In this document: positions 1 to 12,986 of the stretch, piece after piece
How positions within the stretch are numbered: the first letter of the stretch is position 1
How the letters are laid out: each line of letters begins with the position of its first letter
Source: Aristolochia californica
Lineage: Eukaryota; Streptophyta; Magnoliopsida; Piperales; Aristolochiaceae
Direction of reading: 5' to 3'
Length of the DNA stretch: 64,000 nucleotides
NCBI GenBank assembly: GCA_029961685.1
Contig: JARWKL010000014.1
Coordinates: forward strand, 20,532,452 to 20,596,451
Translations under genes and position numbers: made by a program
The notes under the pieces: generated by a model
Told to the model about the DNA's origin: nothing
The model's database searches: none
What the model saw: only the letters and a program-made list of their open reading frames with translations

Positions 1-2041
1 TCACTCACATATATTATAGTTTTCTAATTCTTTTCCATACATAAACTCTAAAATTTCCATTTTGTTGTGATTTATATTTGCCTTATCTTTTTGCTTACGT
101 GAAAACTAGGAGAGCAAAAAACTCAAGTTTGAAAAAAAAATTGAACATCCAAAATGGACTTGCACAAATGCTGACAGAGATAATACCAAAAAGTATCTGT
201 AATTTTTTAAGTCCACTTTCTGCAAAATAGGCAAAAATTGGGTTGTTTGGCTCTGGTAAATATCCCACTGCACTTTAACCAGAGAATTTTAATTTTTCTA
301 CTGCTTGAAAATTTTGGATCCTTAGGTCATTTGCCTCTTCAACATGTTTCTGGCATGCATATCCACCACATTTAAAACATGTTAGGATCAATTAGGAATC
401 TCTTTCTTATAAAATTCCACCAAGCCATCTGGGGTTGAACTTGTGGAATTTCCCCAACGTGGATAACAAAACTTTGGTGTTCATTTTTAGTGCGTGAAGA
501 TAATTTTTTTCACTCACATTTATTATAGTTTTCACTTGGTTTTGCATACATAAACTCTAAAATTTCCTTTTTGTTGTGATCTTATTTGCCTTATCTTTTT
601 AGTTACGAGAAAACAGGGAGAGCAAAAAACTCAAGTTTGAAAAAAAAAATTGAACATCCAAAATAGAAATGCACAAATGCTAAGAGAGATAATTCAAAAA
701 AGTATCTGTGATTTTTTAGGTCCGCTTTTCGTAAAATAGGCAAAAAGTGGGTTGTTTGGCTCTTGTAAATATCCCACCGCACGTTAACTTGAGAATTTTA
801 ATTTTTTCTACTCCTTGAAATTCTTGGATCATTAGGTCATTTGCATCTTTAACATGTTTTTGGCATGCATATCCACCACATTTAAAACATGTAAGGATAA
901 ATTAGGAATCTCTTTCTTATAAAATTCCACCAAGCTATCTAGGGTTTTTCTAGTGGAATTTCCCCAATGTGGATAACAAAACTTTCGTGTTCATTTTTAG
1001 TGCATGAAAATAATTTTCATCACTCACATTTATTATAGTTTTCAAATTCTTTTGCATACATAAACTCTAAAATTTCCATTTTGTTGGGATCGACATTTGT
1101 GTTATATTTTTGTTTTCGAGAAAACTGGTAGAGGGAAAGACTCAAGTTTTAAAAAAATATTGAACATCCAAATTGGAAATGCACAAATGCTGAGAGAGAT
1201 AATTCCAAAAAGTATCAGTGATTTTTTTGGTCCGCTTTTTGTAAAATAGGCAAAAAGTGGGTTGTTTGGCTTTGGTAAATATCCCACCGCACATTAACTT
1301 GAGAATTTTAATTTTTTCTACTCCTTGAAATTTTTTGATCATTAGGTCATTTGTATCTTCATCATGTTTCTGGCATGCATATTCGCCACATTTAAAACAT
1401 TTTAGGATCAATTATGAATCTCTTTCTTATAAAATTCCACCAAGCTATCTGGGGTTGTACTAGTGGAATTTCCCCAACGTGGAAAACAAAACTTTAATTT
1501 TCATGTTTAGTGCGTTAAAATAATTTTCTTCACTCACATTTATTATAGTTTTCAAATTCATTTGCATACATAAACTCTAAAATTTCCATTTTGTTGTGAT
1601 CTACATTTGCCTTATCTTTTTGTTTACGAGAAAGCTGGGAGAGTGAAGAACACAAGTTTGAAAAAAAAAATTGAACATCCAAAATGGAAATGCACAAATG
1701 CTGATAGAGATAATTCTAAAAGTATCTGTGATTTTTTAGGTCCTCGTTTTGTAAAAAAGGCAAAAAGTGGGTTGTTTGGCTTTGGTAAATATCTCACCGC
1801 ACTTTAACTTGTGAATTTTAATTTTTTCTACTGCTTGAAATTTTTAGATCATTAGGTCATTTGCATCTTCAACATGTTTCTCGCATGCATAACCACCACA
1901 TTTAAAACATGTTAGGATAATTAAGAATCTCTTTCTTATAAAATTCCACCAAGCTATCGGGGGTTGTACAAGTGAAATTTCCCCAACGTGGATAAATAAA
2001 CTTTAGTGTTGTTCATTTTTAGTGCGTGAAAATAATTTTCT

Positions 2042-2499
2042 TCACTCATATTTATGATAGTTTTCAAATTCTTTTGAGTACATAAACTCTAAAATTTCCT
2101 TTTTTTTCCATTTAGAAAAAATAATTGAACATCCAAAATGGTAAAATGCACAAATGCTGAGAGAGATAATTTTAAAAAGTATCTATGACTTTTTAGGTCA
2201 ACTTTTTGTAAAATGGGCAAAAAGGTGGGTTGTTTGGCTCTGGTAAACAACCCACCGCACGTTGACTTGAGAAATTTAATTTTTTCACCTCCTTGAAATT
2301 TTTGGATCATTAGGTCATTTGCATCTTCAACATGTTTCTAGCATGCATATCCACCACATTTAAAACATGTTAGGGTCAATTAGGAATCTCTTTCTTATAA
2401 ATTCCACTAAGCTATTTGGGGTTGTACTAGTGGAATTTCCCCAACGTGGATAACAAAACTTTGGAGTTGTTTATTTTTAGTTAGTGAAAATAATTTTCT
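2042..2499 (+). repeat. Truncated unit F5 (458 bp)
   Basis: About 50 bases are missing between AAAATTTCC (about 2090) and the AAAAAATAATTGAAC run (about 2115). The part containing TTGTTGTGATC, GTTTACGAG and ACTCAAG is gone. Both edges are A- or T-rich, so slippage or short-homology deletion is plausible. Confidence 0.88.
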
Positions 2500-3010
2500 T
2501 CTCTCACATTTATTATAGTTTTTAAATTATTTTGCGTACATAAACTCTAAATTTTCCATTTTGTTGTGATGAATATTTGCCTTATCTTTTTGTTTACGAG
2601 AAAACTTTGAGAGCGAAAAACACAAGTTTTAAAACAAAATGAACATCCAAAATGGAAAAATGCACAAATGCTGAGAGAGATAATTCTAAAAAGTATCTGT
2701 GATTTTTTAGGTCCGCTTTTTGTAAAATAGGCAAAAAGTGGGTTGTTAGGCACTGGTAAATATCCCACTGCACATTAACTTGAGAATTTTAATTTTTTCT
2801 ACTTCTTGAAATTTTTGGATCATTAGGTCATTTGCATCTTCAACATGTTTCTGGCATGCATATCCACCACATTGAAAACATGTTAGGATCAATTAGGAAT
2901 CTCTTTCTTATAAAATTCCACCAAGCTATCTGGGGTTGTACTAGTGGAATTTCCCCAACGTGGATAACAAAACTTTGGTGTTTATTTTTAGTGTGTGAAA
3001 ATAATTTTTG

Positions 3011-3455
3011 TCACTCACATTTGTTATAGTTTTCAAATTCTTTTGCATACATAAACTCTAAAATTTTCATTTTGTTGTGATCTATATTTGTCTTATATTT
3101 TTAGTTACAAGAAAACTGGGAGAGCAAAAAACTCAAGTTCGAAAAAGAAAATTGAACATCCAAAATGGAAATGCACAAATGCTGAGAGAGATAATTCCAA
3201 ATAGTATCTATGATTTTTTAGGTCTGCTTTTAGTGAAATAGGCAAAAAGTAGGTTGTTTGGCTCTCGTAAATATCCCACCGCACGTTAACTTGAGAATTT
3301 TAATTTTTTCTACTCCTTGAAATTTTTGGATCAATTACGAATCCCTTTCTTATAAAATTCCACCAAGCTATCTGGGGTTCTACTAGTGGAATTTCCCCAA
3401 CGTGGATAACAAAACATTGGTGTTGTTCATTATTAGTTCGTAAAAATATTTTTCT
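3011..3455 (+). repeat. Truncated unit F7 (445 bp)
   Basis: The unit passes directly from TTTTTGGATCA to ATTACGAATCCC at about 3327-3340. It skips roughly 66 bases that normally hold CATTAGGTCATTTGC, GGCATGCATATCC and AACATGTTAGG. GGATCA occurs at both edges of the missing segment in a normal unit, so the deletion fits recombination between the two GGATCA copies. Confidence 0.9.
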
Positions 3456-4993
3456 TCACTCACATTTATTATCGTTTTCAAATTCTTTTCCGTACATAAC
3501 CTCTAAAATTTCCATTTTGTTGTGATCTATATTTGCCTTATCTTTTTGTTTACGAGAAAACTTTGTGAGTGAAAAACTCAAGTTTGAAAAAAAAAATTGA
3601 ACATCCAAAATGGAAAAATGCACGAATGCTGAGAGAGATAATTCTAAAAAGTATCTGTGTTTTTTTAGGTCCGTTTTTTGTAAAATAGGCAAAAAGTGGG
3701 TTGTTTGGCTCTGGTAAATATCCCACCGCACGTTAACTTGAGAATTTTAATTTTTTCTACTCCTTGAAATTTTTTGATCATTAGGTCATTTGCATCTTGA
3801 ACATGTTTTTGGCATGCATATCTACCACATTTAAAACATGTTAGGATCAATTAGGAATCCCTTTCTTATAAAATTCCACCAAGCTATCTGGGGTTGTACT
3901 AGTGGAATTTCCGCAACGTGGATAACAAAACTAAGGTGTTCATTTTTAGAGCATGAAAATAATTTTTTTCACTCACATTTATTATAGTTTTCAAATTCTT
4001 TTGCATACATAAACTCTAAAATTTCCATTTTGTTGTGGTCAATATTTGGCTTGTCTTTTTGTTTACGAGAAAACAGGGAGAGTGAAAAATTCAAGTTAGA
4101 AAAAAAAATTGGACATCCAAAATGGAAAAGCACAAATGCTGAGAGAGATAATTCAAAAAATTATCTGTGATTTTTTAGGTCTGCTTTTGGTAAAATAGGC
4201 AAAAAGTGGGTTGTTTGGCTCTGGTAAATATTCCACAGCAGATTAACTTCAGAATTTTAATTTTTTTCTTTTCCTTGAAATTTTTTGATCATTAGGTCAT
4301 TTGAATCTTGAAGATATTTCTGGCAAGTATATCGACCACATTTAAAACGTGTTAGGATCAATTAGGAATCTCTTTCTTATAAAATGCCACCAAGCTATCT
4401 GGGGTTGTACATGTGGAATTTCCCCAACGTGGATAACAAAACTTTGGAGTTAATTTTTAGGGCGTGAAAATAAATTTCTTCACTCACATTTATTATAGTT
4501 TTCAAATTCTTTTGCATACATAAACTCTAAAATTTCCATTTTGTTGTGATTTATATTTGCCTTATCTTTTTGTCTACGAGAAAACTGGGAGAGCGAAAAA
4601 CTCAAGTTTGAAAAAAAAAATTGAACATCCAAAATGGAAATGCACAAATACTGACAGAGATAATATCAAAAAGTATATATGATTTTTTAGGTCCGCTTTC
4701 TGCAAAATAGCCAAAAAGTGGGTTGTTTGGCTTTAGTAAATATCCCACCGCACTTTAACTTGAGAATTTTAATTTTTTATACTGCTTGAAACTTTTGGAT
4801 TATTAGGTCATTTGCATCTTGAACATGTTTCTCGCATGCATGTCCACAACATCTAAAACTTGTTTGGATCAATAAGGAATCTCTTTCTTATAAAATTCCA
4901 CCAAGCTATCTGGGGTTGTACTAGTGGAATTTCCCCAACGTGGATAACAAAACTTTGGTGTTGTTCATTTTTAGTGCGTGAAAATAATTTTCT

Positions 4994-7900
4994 TCACTGA
5001 CATTTATTATTGTTTTCATATTCTCTTGCATACATAAACACTAAAATTTCCTTTTTGTTGCAATCTAGATTTGCCTTATCTTTTTGTTTCCGAGAATACT
5101 TTAAGGGAGAAAAACTAAAGTTTGAAAAAAATTATTGAACATCCAAAATGGTAAAATCCACAAATACTGAGAGATATAATTCTAAAAAGTATCTGTCATT
5201 TTTTTGGTCAGCTTTTTGTAAAATAGGCAAAAAGTGGGTTGTTTGGCTCTAGTAAATATCCCACCGCACGTTAACTTGAGAATTTTAATTTTTTCTACTC
5301 CTTGAAATTTTTGGATCATGAGGACATTTGCATCTTCAACATGTTTTTGGCATGCATATCCACCACATTTAAATCATGTTAGGGTCAATTAGGAATCTCT
5401 TTCTTATAAAATTCCACCAAGCTATATGGGGTTGTACTAGTCGAATTTCCCCAACGTGGATAACAAAACTTTGGTGTTGTTCATTTTGAGTGCGCGAAAA
5501 TAATTTTCTTCAGTCACATTTATTATAGTTTTCAAATTGTTTTGCGTACATAAACTCTAAAATTTCCATTTTGTTGTGATCTATATTTTCCTTATCTTTT
5601 TGTTTACGAGAAAACTTTGAGAGCGAAAAACTCAAGTTTGAAAAACAAAATTGAACATCCAAAATGGAAAAATGCACAAATGCTGAGAGATATAATTCTA
5701 AAAAGTATCTGTGAGTTTTTAGGTCTGATTTTTGTAAAATAGGCAAAAAGTGGGTTGTTTGGCTCTGGTAAATAGCCCAACGCACGTTAACTTGAGAATT
5801 TTAATTTTTTATACTCCTTGAAATTTTCGGATTATTAGGTCATTTGCATCTTCAACATATTTCGGGCATGCATATCCACCACATTTAAAGCATGTTAGGA
5901 TCAATTAGGAATCTCTTTCTTATAAAAATCCACCAAGCTATCTGGGGTTGTACTAGTGGATTTCCCCAACGTGGATAACAAAACTTTGGTGTTCATTTTA
6001 AGTGCGTGAAAATAATTTTCTGCACTCACATTTATTATAGTTTTCAAATTCTTTTGCATACTAAAACTCTAAAATTTTCATTTTGTTGTGATCTATATTT
6101 GTCTGATCTTTTTAGTTACGAGAAAACTGGGAGAGTGAAAAACTCAAGTTTGAAAAAAAATTGAACATCCAAAATGGAAATGCAAAAATTATGAGAAAGA
6201 TAATTCCAAAAAGTATCTGTGATTTTTTAGCACCGCTTTTTGTAAAATAGGCAAAAAGTGGGTTGTTTGGCTCTAGTAAATATCCCACCGCACGTTAACT
6301 TGAGAATTTTAATTTTTTCTACTCCATGAAAATTTTGGATCATTAGGTCTTTTGCATCTTCAACATGTTTCTGGCATTCTTATCCACCACATTTAAAACA
6401 TGTTAGGATCAATTTGGAATCTCTTTCTTTTAAAATTCCACCAAGCTATCTGGGGTTGTACTAGTGGAATTTCCCCAACGTGGATAACAAAACTTTGGTG
6501 TTGTTCATTTTTAGTGCGTGAAAATAATTTTCCTCACTCACATTTATTATAGTTTTCAAATTCTTTTGCGTACATAAGCTCTGAAATTTCTACTTTGTTG
6601 TGATCTATATTTGCCTTATCTTTTTGTTTACGAGAAAAATTTGGGAGCGAAAAACTCATGTTTGAAAAAAAAATTTGAACATCCAAAATGGAAAAATGCA
6701 CAAATGCTGAGATAGATAATTCTAAAAAGTATCTGTGATTTTTTAGGTCCGCTTTTTGTAAAATAGGCAAAAAGTGGGTTGTTTGGCTCTCATAAATATC
6801 CCACCGCACATTAACTTTAGAATTTTAATTTTTTCTACTCCTTGAAATTTTTGGATCATTAGGTCACTTGGATCTTCAACTTGTTTCTGGCATGCATATC
6901 CGCCACATTTAAAACATATTAGGATCAATTAGTAATCTCTTTCTTATAAAATTCCACCAATTTATCTGGGGTTGTACTAGTGGAATTTCTCCAACGTGGG
7001 AAACAAAACTTTGCTGTTCATTTTTAGACCTTGAAAATAATTTTCTTCACTCACATTTTTTGTAGTTTTCAAATTCTTTTGCATACATAAACTCTAAAAT
7101 TTCCATTATGTTGTGATCTATATTTTTCCTATCGTTTTAGTTACGAGAAAACTGTGAGAGCAAAAAACTCAAGTTTGAAAAAGAAAATTCAACATCCAAA
7201 ATGGACATGCACAAATGCTGAGAGAGATAATTCCAAAAAGTATCTATGATTTTTCAGGTCCACTTTTTGTAAAATAGGCAAAAAGTGGGTTGTTTTGCTC
7301 TGGTTAATATCCCACCGCACGTCAACTTGAGAATTTTAATTTTTTCTACTCTTTGAAATTTTTATATCATTAGGTCATCTGCATCTTCAACATGTTTTTG
7401 GCATGCATATCCACCACATTTAAAACATGTTATGATCAATTAGGAATTTCTTTCTTATAAAATGCCACCAAGCAATCTGGGGTTGTACTAGTGGAATTTC
7501 CCCAACGAGGATAACAAAACTTTTGTGTTCATTTTTAGTGCGTGAAAATAATTTTCTTCACTCCCATTTATTATAGTTTTCACATGCTTTTACAAACTTA
7601 AAATCTAAAATTTCCTTTTTGTTGTGATCTTATTTGCCTTATCTTTTTAGTTACGAGAAAACTGGGAGAGCGAAAAACTCAAGTTTGAAAAAAAAATTTA
7701 ACATCCAAAATAAAAATGCACAAATGCTAAGAGAGATAATTCCAAAAGTATCTTTGAGTTTTTAGGTCCGCTTTTTGTAAAATAGGCAATAAGTGGGTTG
7801 TTTGGCTCTAAAAAATATCCCACCGCACGTTAACTTGATAATTTTAATTTTTTCTACTCTTTGAAATTTTTGGATCATTAGGTCATTTTTTCAAGTTCAA

Positions 7901-9974
7901 CATCTTTCTTGCATGCATATCCACCACATTAAAAACATGTTAGAATCAATTAGGAATCTCTTTCTTATAAAATTCCATCAAGCTACCTGGGGTTGTTCTA
8001 GTGGAATATCCCCAACGTGGATAACAAAACTTTGGTGTTCATTTTAAGTGCGTGAAAATAATTTTCTTCACTGACATTCATTATAGTTTTCAAATTCTTT
8101 TGCATACATAAACTCTAAAGTTTCCATTTTGTTGTGATCTATTTTTGCCTTATCTTTTTGTTTACAAGAAAACTGGGAGAGAGAAAAACTCAAGTTTGAA
8201 AATAAAAATTGAACATCCAAAATGGAAAAAGGCACAAATGCTGAGAGAGATAATTCCAAAAAGTATCTATGATTTTTTAGGTCCGCTTTTTGTAAAATAG
8301 GTAAAAAGTGGGTTGTTTGACTCTGGTAAATATCCCACCGCTCGTTAACTTGAGAATTTTAATTTTTTCTACTCCTTGAAATTTTTTGATCATTAGGTCA
8401 TTTTCATCTTCAATATGTTTCTGGCATCCATAATTTTCTTCACTCACATTTATTATAGTTTTCAAATTATTTTGCATATATAAACTCTAAAATTTCCATT
8501 TTGTTGTGATCTATATTTGGCTTATCTTTTTGTTTACGAGAAAACTGGGAGAGCGAAAAACTCGAGTTTGAAAAAAATAATTGAACATCCAAAAAGGAAA
8601 TGCACAAATTCTGAGAGAGATAATTCCAAAAAGTAACTGTGATTTTTTAGCTCCGTTTTTTGTATGATAGGCAAAAAGTGGGTTGTTTGGCTCTGGTAAA
8701 TATCCCACCGCATGTTAACTTGAGAATTTTAATTTTTTCTGCTCATTGAATTTATAGGATCATTAGGTCATTTGCATCTTCAACATGTTTCTGGCATTCT
8801 TATCCACCTCATTTAAAACATGTTAGGATCAATTGGGAGTCTCTTTCTTATAAAATTGCACACAAGCTATCTGGGGTTGTACAAGAGGAATTTCCCCAAC
8901 GAGGATAACAAAATTTTGTGTTCATTTTTTGTGCGTGAAAATAATTTTCTTCACTCACATTTGTTATAGCTTTCAAAATCTTTTGCATACATAAACTCTA
9001 AAATTTACATTTTGTTGTGATGTATATTTGCCTTATCTTTTTGTTTACGAGAAAACTGGGAGAGCGAAAACTCAAGCTTGAAAAAAAATATTGAACTTCC
9101 AAAATGGAAAAAGGCACAAATGCTGAGAGAGATAATTCCAAAAAGTATCTGTGATTTTTAGTTCCGCATTTTGTAAAATAGGCATAAATTGGGTTGTTAG
9201 GCTCCTATAAATATCCCACCGTACGTTAACTTAAGAATTTTAATTTTTTCTACTCCTTGAAATTTTTTTATCATTAGGTCATTTGCATCTTCAATATGTT
9301 TCTGGCATGCATATCCATCACATTTAAAACATGTTAGGATCAATTAGGAATCTATTTCTTATAAAATTCCACAAAACTATCAGGGGTTGTACTAGTGGAA
9401 TTTCCCCAACGTGGATAACAAAACATTGGTGTTCATTTTTAGTGCGTGAAAATAATTTTCTTCACTCACATTTATTACAGTTTTCAAATAATTTTGCATA
9501 CCTAAAATCTAAAATTTCCATTTTGTGGAGATCTATATTTGCCTTATCTTTTTGTTTATGAGAAAACTGTGAGTGCGAAATACTCAAGTTTGAAAAAAAA
9601 AGTTGAAAATCCAAAATGCAAAAATGCATATTTGCTGAGAGGGATAATTTCTAAAAGTATCTGTGATTTTTTAGTTCCTCTTTTTGTAAAATCGGCAAAA
9701 ATTGGGTTGCTTGGCTCTAGTAAATATCCCACCGCTCATTAACTTGATAATATTAATTTTTTATTCTCCTTGAAATTTTTCGATCATTATGTCATTTGCA
9801 TCTTCAAAATATTTCTCACATGCATATCCACCACATTTAAAATATGTTAGGATCAATTAGGAATCTCTTTCTTATAAAAGTCCACCAAGCTATCTAGGGT
9901 TGTACTAGTGGAATTTCCCCAACGTGGATAACAAAACTTTGGCGTTCATTTTTAGTGCGTGAAAATAATTTTCT
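4994..9974 (+). repeat. Units F11-F20
   Basis: Units start at 4994, 5510, 6022, 6534, 7047, 7558, 8068, 8440, 8951 and 9462. F11 (516 bp) and F13 still carry the GTTGTTCAT insertion, which then disappears. F17 (8068-8439) is truncated. F15 and F16 have TTTTAGTTACGAG in place of TTTTGTTTACGAG. No coding or RNA feature is supported. Confidence 0.92.
8068..8439 (+). repeat. Truncated unit F17 (372 bp)
   Basis: After CTGGCATCCATAATTTTC at about 8421-8438 the sequence enters the start of F18. About 140 bases are missing, including AACATGTTAGGATC, TATAAAATTCC, the ACTAGT region and CAACGTGG. This is the largest deletion confined to one unit in the window. Confidence 0.92.
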
Positions 9975-10485
9975 TCACTCACATTTATTAGAGTTTTCAA
10001 ATTCTTTTGCATACATAAATTCTAAAATTTCCATTTTGTTGTGATCTAAATTTGCCTTATCTTGTTGTTTACGACAAAACTAGGAGAGCGAAAAACTCAA
10101 GCTTGAAAAAAAAAATTGAACATCCAAAATGGAAATGCACAAATGCTGAGAAAGATAATTCCAAAAAGTTTCTGTGATTTTTTAGGTCCGCTTTTTGTAA
10201 AATAGGCAAAAAGTGGGTTGTTTGGCTGTGGTAAATATCCCACCGCACGTTAACTTGAGAATTTTAATTTTTTCTACTCCTTGAAATTTTTGGATCATTA
10301 GGTCATTTGCATCTTCAACATGTTTCTTGCATGCGTATCAACCACATTTAAAATATGTTAGGATCAATTAGGAATCTCTTTCTTATAAAATTCTACCAAG
10401 CTATCTGGGGTTGTACTAGTGGAATTTCCCCAACGTGGATAACAAAACTTTGGCTTTGATTTTTTGTGCGTGAAAATAATTTTCT
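9975..10485 (+). repeat. Reference unit F21 (511 bp) with internal map
   Basis: This unit of typical length is used to describe landmarks. The T-rich start is followed by GCATAC at offset 35, CCATTTTGTTGTGATC at about 57, and an A-run at about 131-141. CATCCAAAATGG follows at about 147, TTTAGGTCCGC at 207, GGGTTG at 241, the palindrome GTTAAC at 275, GGATCATTAGG at 318, TATAAAA at 410, the palindrome ACTAGT at 441, and CAACGTGG at 457. The dyad GTGAAAATAATTTTCTTCAC (10470-10489) spans the boundary with the next unit. GTTAAC and ACTAGT usually occur once per unit, so they would give a ladder in a restriction digest. Confidence 0.9.
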
Positions 10486-12011
10486 TCACTCACATTTGTT
10501 ATACTTTTCAAATTCTTTTGCAAACATAAACTCTAACATTTCTATTTTGTTGTGATGCATATTTTCCTTATCTTTTTGTTTACGTGAAAACTGGGAAAGC
10601 GAAAAACTCAAGTTTGAAAAAAAAATTGAACATCCAAAATGGAAATGATCAAATGCTGAGAGAGATAATTCCAAAAAGTATCTGTGATTTTTTAGGTCCG
10701 CTTTTTTTAAAATTGGCAAAAAGTGGGTTGTTTGGCTCTAGTAAATATCCCACCAAACATTCCAAAAAGAATTTTAATTTTTTCTTCTCCTTGAAAATTT
10801 TGGATCATTAGTTCATTTGCATCTTCAACATGTCTCTGGCATGCATATCCACCACATTTAAAACATTTTAGGATCAATTAGGAATCTTTTTTTTATAAAA
10901 TTCCACCAAGCTATCTGGGGTTGTACTAGTGGAATTTCCTCAACGTGGCTAACAAAACTTTGGTGTTCATTTTTAGTGCATGAAAATAATTTTCTTCACT
11001 CACATTTATCATAGTTTTCAAAATATTTTGCATACATAAACTCTAAAATTTCCATTTTGTTGAGATTTATTTGCCTGATCATTTTGTTCACGAGAAAATT
11101 GGGAGAGCGAAATACTCAGGTTTGAAAAAAAAATTGAACATCCAAATTGGAAATGCACAAATGCTGAGAGAGATAATTCCAAAAACTATTTGGGATTTTT
11201 TAGAACCGCTTTTTGTAAAATAGGCAAAAAGTGGGTTGTTTGGCTCTGGTAACTATCCCACCACACGTTAACTTGAGAATTTTAATTTTTTCTACTCGAA
11301 ATTTTTTTATCATTAGGTCATTTGCATCTTCAACATGTTTCTGGCATGCATATCCACCACATTTAAAACATGTTAGGATCAATTTGGAATCTCTTTCTTA
11401 TAAAATTCTACCAAGCTATCTGGGGTAGTACTAGTGGAATTTCCCCAACGTAGATAACAAAACTTTGGTGTTCATTTTTAGTGCGTGAAAATAATTTTCT
11501 TCACTCACATTTATTATAGTTTTCAAAGTCTTTTTCATACATAAACTCTAAAATTTCCATTTTGTTGTGATTTATGTTTGCCTTATCTTTTTTTTTACGA
11601 GAAAACTGAGAGAACGAAAAACTCAAGTTCGAAAAAAAAAATTTAACATCCAAAATGGAATTGTACAAATGCTGAGAGAGATAATTCCAAAAAGTATCAG
11701 TGATTTTTCAGGTCCGCTTTTTGTAAATTAGGCAAAAAGTGGGTTCTTTGGCTCTGGTAAATATCCCACCGCACGTTAACTTGAGAATTTTAATTTTTTC
11801 TTCTCCTTGAAATTTTTTGATCATTAAGTCATTTGCATCTTCAACTTGTTTCTGGCATGCATATTCACCACAATTAAAACATGTTAGGATCAATTAGGAA
11901 TCTCTTTCTTATAAAATTCCACCTAGCTATCTGGGGTTGTACGAGTGGAATTTCCCCAACATGTATAACAAAACTTTGGTGTTTATTTTTAGTGTGTGAA
12001 AATAATTTTCT

Positions 12012-12986
12012 TCTCTCACATTTATTATAGTTTTCAACTTCTTTTGCACACATAAACTCTAAAATTTCCATTTTGTTGTGATCTTTTTAGTTACGAGAAA
12101 ACTGGGACTCCGAAAAACTCAAGTTTGAAAAAAAATTTGAACATCCAATATGGAAATGCACAAATGCTGAGAGAGATAATACCAAAAAGTATCAGTGATT
12201 TTTTAGGTCCGCTTTTCGTAAAATACGCAAAAAGTGGGTTGTTTGGCTCAGGTAAATATCCCACCGTTCATTAACTTGAGAATTTTAATTTTTTCTACTC
12301 CTCAAAATGTTTTGATCATTAGGTCATTTGCATTTGCAACATGTTTCTGGCATGCCTATCCACCACATTTAAAACATGTTAGGATCAATTAGGAGTCTCT
12401 TTCTTATAAAAATCCACCAAGCTATCTAGGGTTGTACTAGTGGAATTTCTTCAACGTGGATAACAAAACTTTGGTGTTCATTTTTAGTGCGTGAAAATAA
12501 TTTTCTTCACTCACATTTATTATAGTTTTCAAATTCTTTTGCATACATAAACTCTAAAATTTCCATTTAGTTGTGACCTATGTTTGCCTTATCTTTTTGT
12601 TTACGAGAAAAATGGGAGAGTGAAAAACTCAAGTTCAAAAAAAAAAATTGAACGTCCAAAATGGAAATGCACAAATGCTGAGAGAGATAATTTCAAAAAG
12701 TATCTGTGATTTTTTAGGTCCGCTTTTTGTAAAATAGGCAAAAAGTGGGTTGTTTGGCTTAGGTAAATATCCCACCGCACGTTAACTTGAGAATTTAATT
12801 TTTTCTACTCCTTGAAATTTTTGGATCTTTAGGTCATTTGAATCTTCAACATGTTTCTGGCATGCATATCCACCACATTCAAAACATGTTAGGATCAATT
12901 AGAAATCTGGGGTTGTACTAGTGGAATTCCCCAACATGGATAACAGAACTTTGGTGTTCATTTTTAGTGCGTGAAAATAATTTTGT
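12012..12986 (+). repeat. Units F25 and F26 with ATCT-bounded deletions
   Basis: F25 reads GATCTTTTTAG at about 12080 where a full unit has GATCTATATTTGCC followed by TTATCTTTTTG; 15 bases are lost between two ATCT copies. F26 reads AGAAATCTGGGG at about 12901; 29 bases containing TATAAAATTCCACC are lost, again between two ATCT copies. Both are consistent with short-homology deletion. Confidence 0.87.

Larger units (their letters stand above)
1..4993 (+). repeat. Units F1-F10
   Basis: Units start at 1, 510, 1020, 1530, 2042, 2500, 3011, 3456, 3969 and 4480. F5 (458 bp) and F7 (445 bp) are truncated internally. F4, F5, F7 and F10 carry an extra three bases giving GTTGTTCAT near the unit end, and several units read AATTCTAAAAAG where most of the array has AATTCCAAAAAG. 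These shared marks suggest a locally homogenised subfamily. There is no gene in this stretch. Confidence 0.92.
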
